A stretch of 22,700 nt of DNA from positions 1-22,700 of the forward strand of contig DKVI01000106.1 of NCBI GenBank assembly GCA_002491115.1, read 5' to 3'. Below are positions 7,748-17,900 of this stretch, in pieces. The translations under genes and the position numbers were made by a program. The notes below the pieces were generated by a model. The model searched no databases, had not been told where the DNA came from, and worked only from the letters and a program-made list of their open reading frames with translations. This DNA comes from Lachnospiraceae bacterium UBA7182 (GTDB taxonomy: Bacteria > Bacillota > Clostridia > Lachnospirales > Lachnospiraceae). The number at the start of each line of letters is the position of its first letter. The stretch's first letter is position 1.

Positions 7748-10700
7748 TTACTGTTCATCTGTTTCTGTTTGACCCATATCCGGCGACGCGGCTGCCAGAG
7801 GGGCCTCTGTTTTATTCTTCCTGTTCATCCACAGGCACAGGTACAAAACCAGAAGCCCGTTGCCCACACACAAAAAGTACGGCGTATTCTGCCCGTTCAG
7901 GATCAGTTCCAGCACGGACGGTTTCCCCCCGGAAGCCTCCGGTACGCCCGCGTCTTCCACAGCGAGCCCGGCCGCGCCGTCCGTATCATACACGGTCCCC
8001 GGCACATAGTCCTCCCCGTCAAACGACCAGCCGGAAGCCTTTTTTGTACCGGAAGAAAGCGATTTGGCGGAAGCTGTACTCTTACTGCTTTTCGCAGCAG
8101 AAGAAGCTGTTGCGGACTTTGCAGTACCAGATGTCTGCGTTGTCTTCTTTGTAGTGGCAGTTGTCACCTGCTTACTCTGCGCCGTAGGCTTCTGGTTATT
8201 TTTATTTCCGTCCCCGTTATTTTTATCCGGGTCTTTTAAGCCGGTTCCGCTTCCGTCCCCGTTTCCGCCCGGGGATACGTTCAGATCCGACATATCATAC
8301 AGGGAGGTCTTCTTCTCCTTCATCCTCTGATAAGCTGTCAGGGCATAATATCCCTGCTCCGTAGCCATGCCGTTGACCTTCCCCGCCTCTCCGCCGCCAT
8401 TGTTGCCGGCGCCTTTTTTCACATGCATAAAACCGGTATGTTTTACATGGTAAGAAATCAGGTTTTCCACGATCCAGTTCCCGTTTTTAATAAACCGCGC
8501 GTCTGTCTGCGGGTCGATGCCCAGGGCCGAAAGCGCCGTCAGTACCTGCGCGCAGGACTCTGACGTCTCTACGTTCATCGTGGAAAATCCCCCGGTATTA
8601 TTCTGCATGGCGCTAAGAGCGTCTACTGCCCGCCCGATGGCGGCGGTGACGTCTTCCCTTCCGCTCTTATTGCAGTAGGGCGCCAGCGCCTGCAGCGCCA
8701 TGCCGGTGATGTCCGGGTCCGCCTTCGTGCCAGACAGCGCAAACCCCCCGCCTTCACATTCCCCGTCAAGAATATACTGGATCAGCTTTTCTTCTGTCGT
8801 TGGATTGGATACGCCGGAGACAGACGGAAAATTGTACTCGTCTTTGCTGTTCAGCGCAAGCAGCGCCCAGATCGGCCCGTTAAAGCCCTGTTTTTTTACA
8901 TCATCAAAATTCGCCAGGTTATCAAACAGGTTATACCCCGCCACATTCCTCGGGTCCTTCCCTATGGCGGTCATGACCAGGATCATCTTAGAGTATTCCG
9001 TATACCTGGCCGTATTGGTCAGCTTCCCCTTATGCTCCTTTAAATAGTTGGCAATGTGATTATAATAAGTGGTAAAATAACTGTCATTTAAATCCTTGCC
9101 GCTTCTTGCCAGTCCCAGCACAAACCACTCACTCCCCAAAGCCGGGCTTTTATCTATAGAAAGCATGTAAGCCGACACTTCTCTCATGACCTGCTCCACA
9201 GACTCTTCCAATGTATTGGCTTTATCCGTAACCGTCACCCTGCAGACAGCGTTTAAAGTCGGATTGGATACAGAAGCCACCGTCACCGTGACGGTTCCCG
9301 GCGCCTTCCCGGTCAGCACGCCGTCTGCGGATACTTCCACAACTGCCGGATCTGAGCTTGTATAAGTGATTTCCCTGCCAACCGTAGCGTCCGCCGGTAT
9401 GTAAGTTACGCTCAGTTCCACCGTACTTCCGATACCGACTGTCGCCGTCGCCGGTACGCGGATGGCCGTCACAGAGACAGGTACGTCCGCCAGAAGATAT
9501 ATCCCGCCTTCTTCCACCCAGAAAGACATGGTTTGGGATTCCTGGTCATATTCCGCTTCCAGCTTCTCCAGTGTCACATCCCGGGCAGACGTACTTTGGC
9601 TCACTGCCAGCACCAGCGGACGGGCCGCCTGAAAGCCGGACAGATCTGCGGTCACCTTAAGCGCCTTTCCCGGCACAAAATTTTCTCCGGAGCGCAAATC
9701 CCGGAAGGAAACCGCAGCCGCTTTTAAAATAACGGAATCTTTCGTATATTCCTCCCGCACCAGGCCGGCATATTGCTCTGCCTTTTCATCCGACACCAGA
9801 TCCGCGCACAGCGCTACAAACCAGTCCGCGTCCACTGTAAATCCGTTACTTTCATGGGCGGCTTTTATGAGCCAGGCGCGCACGTCTTCGGCAGCCTTCT
9901 CTACTCCTTCCGGCAGGGAATCCCTTTCTTCCCTGCCCATCCCGTCATACAGCTCCAGGGCAACGGCCGCGTTTTTTACATCGTCAGAGGAAATGTCCGC
10001 GCGTTTCGACAGATCCACATGGATAAGGGCCTTAACCTTTTCCGCTTCTGCCTGAAGATCCGCAATCGCCCGCTCCAGATTTTCAAGCCTCGTATACAAG
10101 TCCGGATCTACTTTTTCCTTCCCTTCTTCCGGCAGCGCGTCATAAGCGCTCCTCGCCGCTTCCACAGCAGCCGCGTCCTTCAGAGAAACCTTTGACATTC
10201 CCGGAAGCGCGTTTAACATCCGCTCCACTTCGGCTGCCTTTGCCGCCAGCTCCGCCATACTGCCCAGGATTTCCCTGGCCGTGTCAGCCGCTTTTTCCAG
10301 TCCGGCTTTCGCGTCTTCGCTTATAAGCCCTTTTGCCTTTTCTGAAAGAGACGAATACTCCTCCCACAGGACCATGACGTCATACGCGTTATCCTCCGTC
10401 ACCTCCGTATCCGTCAAAAGCTTTTTTATCTTTTCTTCCATGGCGCCGGCAAGCCCTTCCGGGTCATCCACCGTCACATGGCAGGACGCGCTTACCCCAC
10501 GGGATGTGGATACCCTGATATCCGCTTCCCCGGCCGCACGCGCCGTGACTGTGGCCGCGCCGTCCTCTGCCGCTTCCACACCCGCCACTTCTTCATCACT
10601 GCTTTCATACAACAGATACAAAGATTCCGTGGCGTTCGACGGCTCATAAGAATCCACGGCCAGTTTAAAAGAACCTCCTTTTTCCATGGACCGGGATGCA

Positions 10701-11770
10701 TAATTCAGCCTGATCTTCGTAACATACAGATCCTCCACTGTCACATGACAGACAGCCGTAAGCCCGTTTTCCGTCGTTGCCGTAATATCCGCCTCCCCGG
10801 CCGCAGACGCGGACAGGTTCCCCGACTGGTCCACAGACACAATGTCCGGGGCGGAACTTTCCCATGTAAGGTCCGTACGGTTTGCATCCGCCGGGCTGAA
10901 TACGGCAGACAGGCCGGCAGTATCCCCCGCTGTCAGTGCCAGGGAAGACGGCTCTAACGCCACGGACTCAGGATACACCGGAAGTTCTTCCGGAAGTGCC
11001 GCAAGCGCATTGTTAATGTCATTCTGATATGCATTGACTTTCTTAAGCTGCCCCATGGCCTTACTGTATGCCGCTTCACAGCCTTCCAGGGCAAACCATG
11101 CTTCTTTATCCTGATTGATCAGCGCAATTTTTGCTGTCAATTCTGTCTTATTTCCTGCTTCATAATAGAAATTTCCATCTTTATCTGTACCCGTCAAGTC
11201 CGCACCATAACCAAACACACTGAATTGCACGCGGCATACGTCTCCATCTTGAGGTGACTGACCATCCATGCCCACCTCCGGAAAAACATTATTCACGCTG
11301 TACATCCACCCGGACATGTTTCCATAGGAAAATTCTCCAAGCCACGCATCTTCTCCTGCATACTCATTCACAGCCTTATTATCCGGCGGGCTGATCATCT
11401 CACCATTAAAATTTTTTATGGGCTTCATCCTCCTGATTACAGATGGAATATTAAGAGATCCTGTATCCGCTCCATTGATACCGCTTAAATAGAATCCCGA
11501 TCCGGAAGTCGTATAAGTATAACCGTTCTCTTCCAAAACCCTGGCACAGATATCCGCATAAGTATCCCCCTGCTGGATCTCCATCAGGCAGGGTTCTATC
11601 AGATACTCCTGCCCGATTGTAAAGCGTTCCACGGACACCGCCACTGTCCCCAGTCCGGAAGCTGCCTGTGCCGGCAGCCGGACGGACAGAACCTCTGTCA
11701 GGAAGACAAGCGCTGCCAGGAACAGGACGCATGCCTTCCGAAATCTTTGTGTTTTCCTTTTTCTCACCAT
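7748..11770 (-). CDS. Large surface protein: DUF4430, Ig-like domains, alpha/alpha-barrel, C-terminal membrane anchor
   Basis: The protein has 1,340 residues. A signal peptide (~1-36) is followed by DUF4430 (~40-195, with SGWMYSVNNVFPEVG and DGDVCRVQF). Next come two Big_2-like Ig domains (~267-435) and a long helical region (~440-645) with repeats of the AYDALPEEGKEKV type. A third Big_2-like domain lies at ~764-850. Residues ~855-1160 form a prenyltransferase/transcobalamin-like alpha/alpha barrel (WFVLGLARSGKD, DPDITGMALQALAPY, GGFSTMN..ESCAQVLTALSALGIDP). A Ser/Thr/Lys-rich linker and a membrane helix (~1298-1314) follow. It therefore carries both halves of a transcobalamin-type corrinoid clamp on one chain. 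I chose MVRKRKTQ at 11770 because GAGGG is just upstream and a typical signal peptide follows; an in-frame ATG lies 102 nt further up. NGQNTP directly precedes the helix but is not a standard sorting motif. Cobalamin binding is inferred. Confidence 0.87.
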   Translation of the reverse strand: MVRKRKTQRFRKACVLFLAALVFLTEVLSVRLPAQAASGLGTVAVSVERFTIGQEYLIEPCLMEIQQGDTYADICARVLEENGYTYTTSGSGFYLSGINGADTGSLNIPSVIRRMKPIKNFNGEMISPPDNKAVNEYAGEDAWLGEFSYGNMSGWMYSVNNVFPEVGMDGQSPQDGDVCRVQFSVFGYGADLTGTDKDGNFYYEAGNKTELTAKIALINQDKEAWFALEGCEAAYSKAMGQLKKVNAYQNDINNALAALPEELPVYPESVALEPSSLALTAGDTAGLSAVFSPADANRTDLTWESSAPDIVSVDQSGNLSASAAGEADITATTENGLTAVCHVTVEDLYVTKIRLNYASRSMEKGGSFKLAVDSYEPSNATESLYLLYESSDEEVAGVEAAEDGAATVTARAAGEADIRVSTSRGVSASCHVTVDDPEGLAGAMEEKIKKLLTDTEVTEDNAYDVMVLWEEYSSLSEKAKGLISEDAKAGLEKAADTAREILGSMAELAAKAAEVERMLNALPGMSKVSLKDAAAVEAARSAYDALPEEGKEKVDPDLYTRLENLERAIADLQAEAEKVKALIHVDLSKRADISSDDVKNAAVALELYDGMGREERDSLPEGVEKAAEDVRAWLIKAAHESNGFTVDADWFVALCADLVSDEKAEQYAGLVREEYTKDSVILKAAAVSFRDLRSGENFVPGKALKVTADLSGFQAARPLVLAVSQSTSARDVTLEKLEAEYDQESQTMSFWVEEGGIYLLADVPVSVTAIRVPATATVGIGSTVELSVTYIPADATVGREITYTSSDPAVVEVSADGVLTGKAPGTVTVTVASVSNPTLNAVCRVTVTDKANTLEESVEQVMREVSAYMLSIDKSPALGSEWFVLGLARSGKDLNDSYFTTYYNHIANYLKEHKGKLTNTARYTEYSKMILVMTAIGKDPRNVAGYNLFDNLANFDDVKKQGFNGPIWALLALNSKDEYNFPSVSGVSNPTTEEKLIQYILDGECEGGGFALSGTKADPDITGMALQALAPYCNKSGREDVTAAIGRAVDALSAMQNNTGGFSTMNVETSESCAQVLTALSALGIDPQTDARFIKNGNWIVENLISYHVKHTGFMHVKKGAGNNGGGEAGKVNGMATEQGYYALTAYQRMKEKKTSLYDMSDLNVSPGGNGDGSGTGLKDPDKNNGDGNKNNQKPTAQSKQVTTATTKKTTQTSGTAKSATASSAAKSSKSTASAKSLSSGTKKASGWSFDGEDYVPGTVYDTDGAAGLAVEDAGVPEASGGKPSVLELILNGQNTPYFLCVGNGLLVLYLCLWMNRKNKTEAPLAAASPDMGQTETDEQ

Positions 11771-11857
11771 AATTCCCTCTCTGTATAAGCTGTCGCATCT
11801 TATGCCGCCTTTGCCTGCAGGACAGATGCCGTCTGTCAGTTCCCTGTTCATAAACAT

Positions 11858-11901
11858 GGCAAAAGCACCCACAAAAAAGCTTTTGTGAATGCAGTTTTGC
11901 C
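11858..11901 (-). promoter_or_regulatory. Nested hairpin between the two largest genes
   Basis: Outer arms GGCAAAA (11858-11864) and TTTTGCC (11895-11901) enclose inner arms CACAAAA (11870-11876) and TTTTGTG (11881-11887). It lies just after the stop of the 2,038-aa gene. No uridine tract follows on the minus strand, so an RNA-processing or stability hairpin is as likely as a weak terminator. Confidence 0.3.
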
Positions 11902-11913
11902 GTTTTCTTTATT

Positions 11914-14900
11914 TTATTTTAAGGTTACATTCTGAGAAACAATCTTGAATTTTACAGTTTTCAGGCCGCCGTACTCCCCTTTTCCGGCAATCGTAACCGC
12001 AGCCGTACCTTTTTTAATATTTTTGGTATAGCTTCCTTCGACGATCTCATAATCATCGCCATAATCCAGTACCTCCGTACCGAATTTTACTTCCAGGTCA
12101 TTCTCATCCAGGGTAACCGCCCTTCCGGTATACGCCTGATTGGATATCTTCACTTTTGCTTTGTTAAAGCTGTATCTGGTGATCCGGTATTCTTCTTCCC
12201 GGCTGCCCGTATACGCGCCTTTTCCTGTCACTTTAACCGTAACGGACGCTCCTTCCGGCACAATATCCTGTTTTGTCAGCGGCGCGCCGTCCAGTGTATA
12301 TTCCACCGTCCTTTCATAATCCGTACCGACTGTAAGCTTTTTACCGCCTGCGTCGGTCAGTACCGGCTTACTGATGTATTTGCCCTTTTTGTCCGCAAAC
12401 GCAACATCCGCCACCGTAAATGTTATGTCCTCATCGTCCAGTGCTTTTGGTACGATCGTGAAATTCGCCGTCAATGTCCCTTTAAAATCACCTTTTCCTT
12501 TAATAGTCACTTTCGGCGCTTTCTTTCCGATGCCTGCGTCCGCAACCTTTTTATGGTTCTTGCAGGCAACCGTATAATCTTTCCCTTCCGTCAACAGGAC
12601 GCCGTCGAAGACCAGATCTATCTCCGGTTTACTGCCGCCCTTGGTGTATCTGGCTTCCAGGCTTTCAAGTCCGGATACTTTATCCTCGTTTTCCTTCAGA
12701 TCGCAGGCCGTGATCTTAAATGTCTTTTTAATTGTACCTGTATAGGCGCCGGTTCCTTTTATAAGAACGCCTGCCTTTCCGGCGCGTCTGTTATTTTCAT
12801 AAGACACTTTATAATCCGTACCTTCACTAAGAGTCTTTCCTTCTAAAGTTACGGCAAGCGCCTCTGCCTCGATCGGATCACCGGTATAATCATAAGATTT
12901 CTCCAGCCCCGTTACCACCGCTTTCTTTAAAGGCGTACCCACGATCTGGAAATTCACCTTCTTCGTGCCCGCGTATTCATTGATACCTGTCAGAATCGCT
13001 GTCGCCGTACCTACTTCTTCATTGTTTATAAACGCAACTTCATAGTCGGCGCCTTCTTTCAGCACGGTCTTTTTCACTTTAACCGTAAGACTGGGCGTCA
13101 CCGGATCTGTCCCGTTATATTTCCGCGCCGCTTCCGGTATTTTGGCAACGGTCGCCTGGCTGATCAGGTTCAGCTTTGTGATCGTAAATTTCGCGGTCGC
13201 CTCCCCTGTAAAGTTGCCTGTACCTCTTAATATGATATCGTAGGTTCCTTCCTCTGCAAACGTATTGCCGGAAAGTGTAAAGTCTCTCTCTTTTACAAGC
13301 TTTTTCCCCTGATAGGTTACTTCAGGCACCGCTTCCAGCATGCTTCCGGTATGGGCTGCGACAACATCCCCGATCATGATATCCCTGTCATTTACATCCA
13401 GCGGAAGTATCGTAAACTCCGCAGTCCGTGTGCCCGTATAATTCCCGCGGCCAGTGACCGTTACGACTGCTTTGGCATCCGCGTTCACATTCGCATTGAT
13501 ATTGTTTTTATAACTGAGCTTATAGTCTGTGCCTTCGCTTAACAGTTTGTCTCCGTTATATACGCGCACTGCCGGCTTTAGTGCTTTTCCCGTATAGGTA
13601 CAGTCTGCCACTTTGGCAATCCAGAAGCTTTCCGGAATCCCTTCCTGCGGAATGTCATCCGGCTCTACGCCTGCAGAAGTATCAGAGGTATCCGCCCCCA
13701 GTACAAACACGCCAAACCTGGCTGATCTGAGCGCCACGCCCGACTGCCCTGCAAATCCCTGTATGCAGCCAACGCTTTCATCCGCATAGCGGACCGCGAT
13801 CCATACATTCTTTCCAGATAATCCGGATACTGCCGGAAGGTTGATTCCAATTGCCGTATCCGCGCTGTATTCTTCCCTGGAACCGTCCGCGCGGACTGTG
13901 TATGCTTTCATACTGACCGCTTTGACCGCAGTAACACGCTTCTGATTCTTTAACACCTGCACAAGCGGTGCCGCTTCCGGGCCGGACAAGGCAACCTCAT
14001 CTGCTTCTACCGACACATACCAGGGCAGTTCCATATCCAGCGTAATACCTTTTTCTTTCAACGCTGCCTTTGTGTCTGCTTTCTTCTCTTCTGCCATAAC
14101 AGAAAGTTTGTCTGCCTGCTCCGTACCAAGGATCGTACGCGCCCTTTCATTCAGGGCATTCCATGCGTCTGTCGCCTGTTGCAGCGCTGCTATCATCTGC
14201 TCAGACCGGATGTTCTTCCTAAGTTCTTCTGCGCTTCGAATCAACTCCGCAGCCTGCGCCGCGCTTGCCTCATCCACATTCCAGTTGTCTAAAAGTGTTT
14301 TTTGCACAGTAAGGCTTCCCGATGAAACAACCCGTTCCTGTTCCTCCTGCGTCAGCCCATTGTAAAATTCAAGTGCCGCGTTATATAATACTTTCGCAGC
14401 GTCGGCTTCTTCCTTATTTACAGGGGCTTTAAGCGGCAGTTGGCCGATCATTTCTTCTGCCTTCTGAATCCGCGCCAACTTTTCCTGTATTGCAACAATA
14501 CCTGCGCGGATTTGTTCCATTACAGATTTGAGCGTTACGGTCCCCCCTCCGGATTCAATCGTATTGCTTTCATCATCTATGTATTCTCTGGCCAGTTTTT
14601 CCGTATTATACTGCTCCACAAGCCTGCATGCTTTTGCAAACGTTTCCTCCGTCATCGGGAGCGGGATGGACGCGATGCTTTCCCTTAGATTTTTCTGGTA
14701 CTGTTCCACATAAGCCTGGTATTTTCCTGCAAGTTCATTCACCTTGCGCAGGTTCGCAATTTCCTCTGCGCCGCCGTCCATATCTTCCAGATATGTCCTG
14801 GCAGGATCGGTCAGTGACTGATACGCTGCCCATCCGTCTGCAATGGCCTGAAGTTCTTCCTCCGTTACCTGGATACGGGAACCTTTCTCCGTCTCTTCCG

Positions 14901-17900
14901 ATTCATCCGTCTGGACGTAATCCGTTTCCGGATCGTCAGTTTCTTTGATGTAACCTGCTTCCTGCCCGTCAGTTTCTTCGGTATCATCCGCTTCCGGGAC
15001 GTCCTCGCCGGCAGGTTCCGTATTCTCTGCCTCCACAGTTTCAGAGTCAATCTTTTCTTTTGTATTTTCTGTGTCTACATTTTCGTTATTATCCTGTGCT
15101 TCCAGTTTCTGGCTTCTTGGCAGTTCCTTTAATATATTGTATACCAGTTCTGCCAGCGCCTGTTCAGAGTCGTCTAAATTCTTTATATCAATCCCGGCCG
15201 CCTGTTCCGGATATTGTGCCACAAATGGATCATACAATCCTTCCCGTACATATTTCACGCGGTCGGCAAACTCCTGATCCATCTGCCATCCGGACGAAGT
15301 TTCATTTAAATATTCTAATAGTTTTACACGCCCCGGTTCCAGATCTCTGATCGCTTCCGTCAATGTTGTAGTTTTTAACTCTGCAATTTTTTCTTCTGCT
15401 GCCGCCAGCTTCTGAAGCAGATCTTCCGTGAGCAGTTTCTTCTGGTCTTCTGTCAGCAGATCATACGCGCCACGGGCTTCGGCAACAAAAACGGCCCCTT
15501 CTTCCAGTGTTAAAGCGTCCACCGCCGGGATTGCATTGATCTTCATGGCTGCATTGTCCACGCATTTTCTATCTTTCAGAAGTTTTTCTGCCGCTTCTAA
15601 CTCATTTAACCTTACTCCGCTCTTCCGGCTGTCGTGCAGGCCGTTATATATTTCTCTCGCCCGGCCAATATCATCCGCATACTGCACAATATCCGCAAAA
15701 CCTGCGTCCTTAAATTTATCTATCAGACGGTTCACGGTCCGGGTGCCGGTTACGTCCGTGCAGTCAAATAAATCATTGCTTCCTTCTGACTGCCGGATCA
15801 GGGCCGCAAGCGCGCGGGCGCATTGAAGACGGTCAGAAGCATACCCTAATGTATTTGCCTGGTATACAGGATCACCTAATAAACTGATGACGGAATACCC
15901 GTTTTTGACAAACTCTTCTGAACGCCAGTCGATGCCGCAAAGCGCCATAGTAATATGCACCTGCGCGTTGGTCCAGGGATTTGTGTACCCCTGATTTCCC
16001 GGGAAGCATCCCCTGATCGTCTGGACATTTGAAAACCATTTCCTTATACATCCGATTTTATATTGGTGGTCTTTATTTTCCGGGTCAAGGGCCAGGAAGA
16101 TCTGCTGAAGAGTCATTGTCGACATATCATCCGCGTCTGTATTTTCGACCATGCGCTCCCAGTACCCCTCGTTGGCGTCCATTTGTTCCAGCACTTTTTT
16201 TGAAAATTCTTCATAATTATCCGTATATCTTCCGCTATAATCAGAATAACAAGAATAACAGCCGTCAAAACTGCCTCTGGAAGTGCTGTTATTATTCTTC
16301 AGATCAATAAGGTCGAGCCCGGCTATATTGGTAGCGTCATATCCCATCGCTGTAAAGGCCAGTACATCTTTTAATAAAACATTCGTATTTACAATAGCTA
16401 ATATAGATTCATTATCCTCACCGCTCAAATATCGCTCTACCGGATATTTCTCTTTAATATATTCTGTAGCATTCTTATCATAATCCGGGTTCGCGGCTTT
16501 ATAATCCTCATATTCTTTTACATAAGGCTCATACCGCGCTTTTACCATATGCGCATAGACCTTTTCACTGGTAAGCTCTCCAGGGAAGTAACCGCATCTG
16601 GCACAGGTAAAACCAAACCAGCTGTCCGTTTTCCATGCCTCCGGGTACCGTTCCTGAAAGAGGTCAATGATCTGCCTCATATAAAGCTTCGCATCCGCAA
16701 GCATCTGCTCCTTTTGTTCTTCACTGAGTTTTGCGGTTTCCTCTACTCCTTCTTCTTTTCCTGCGCGGAACTCAGCGCTCGGTTCCCCCTCCGCCCACTG
16801 AAAATCAAATATAATTTTATATCCTGTCTGGGAAGCGTCTTTACAGGAAGTACGGAAAAACTCAGACGCCGGATTCCTGTCCGTAATACGCGTTTTAAAC
16901 CCATGCCGCGGAATGGCCTCCCGCAACTGATCCAGATACTGGCCTTCCACAACAGGCTTCTCTTCTATTTTCACCTCGCAGGTTTTCAAAATATCATCCA
17001 GGTTTTCACTGACACTGCTGTCACTGCCGGCATATACCGGGCCTTCTACTGTCAATGGGAAATGTCTTTCGCAAGTATCTTCTTCTTTATTATATCTTAC
17101 ATCCTCTACAGATATTTTATATGTTAGTTTTACCTCTGTTATATTAGGAGGCGTTGGTAGATAGCCAGAAGGGATGTCTGCACGGATTGACGGATATCCT
17201 TCCCCCTCGGCAATCTCCCAGATATGCTCGAAATCCCATCCTTCGTATGTCCCTTCTTCCTTCAGTTCTTCTTCTGGGCAGGCTTTTCCCCATTCCTTTA
17301 TAGTATATAAATTCTCTTTCTCTATATAATAACAATTTTCAATTGTCCCGCTATTTTCTCGTGCAGTCGCCGAAACTGTAGTATTTCCTGATATTTCACC
17401 AAACTTTCCAATGTGAAGACAATTAGAGAGTATTCCCTTATTGTTGCTCACCATACCGCCATAAGAGGTAGGGTCAGAAGTTGTAGTTGAAGATAAATCT
17501 ACTGCAAATACACAGTTTTTTATTTCTCCATTATTAGTACTTAGAACGGATGGAGTAGAATTACCGGCTACATTTTCGCCACTAAACATGCAACCATATA
17601 TTTTCCCCTTTATAGCATAAATAAGAGAACTCTTTAAAGAAACCTTAAAATTGGTATGGGCAATAACTCCTGTACCTGTAATCTGACCAATAAAATATTT
17701 AGCTGCATTAGTAATATTTAATGAAACAGTATGACCCTGCCCATCAAAATAACCTCCAAATTTACTTGTTGATTTTAAACCTGTATAATCATTAATCGTA
17801 ATATCGTTTCCCAGCCGTATGACTTTTCCTGTATATTCGTTTTTATTTGATATTTCATTTACAAATAACATAAAATCTTCTTCATTTTTTATAATATATG

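Noticed and set aside
7748..7930. LPXTG-type cell-wall sorting signal in the 1,340-aa protein
   Set aside because: There is a C-terminal helix followed by basic residues, but no LPXTG or standard NPQTN motif, and 20 further residues follow the basic stretch. It was called a membrane anchor instead.
7679..8239. Long plus-strand open frames opposite the large surface-protein genes (for example 7679-8239, 9773-10195, 10478-10957, 16549-17127)
   Set aside because: They are antisense to well-supported coding sequence, lack ribosome binding sites and have no recognisable domains; their composition is that of complemented coding DNA.
11858..11901. Transcription terminator splitting the operon between the two giant genes
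   Set aside because: The hairpin has no following T-tract on the minus strand and no convincing promoter was found for the next gene, so I treat the genes as one operon.
11914..13620. Repeat array suggestive of CRISPR or tandem DNA repeats
   Set aside because: The repetition is at protein level (Ig-like units of ~77 residues) with diverged DNA, and there are no identical short repeats with spacers.
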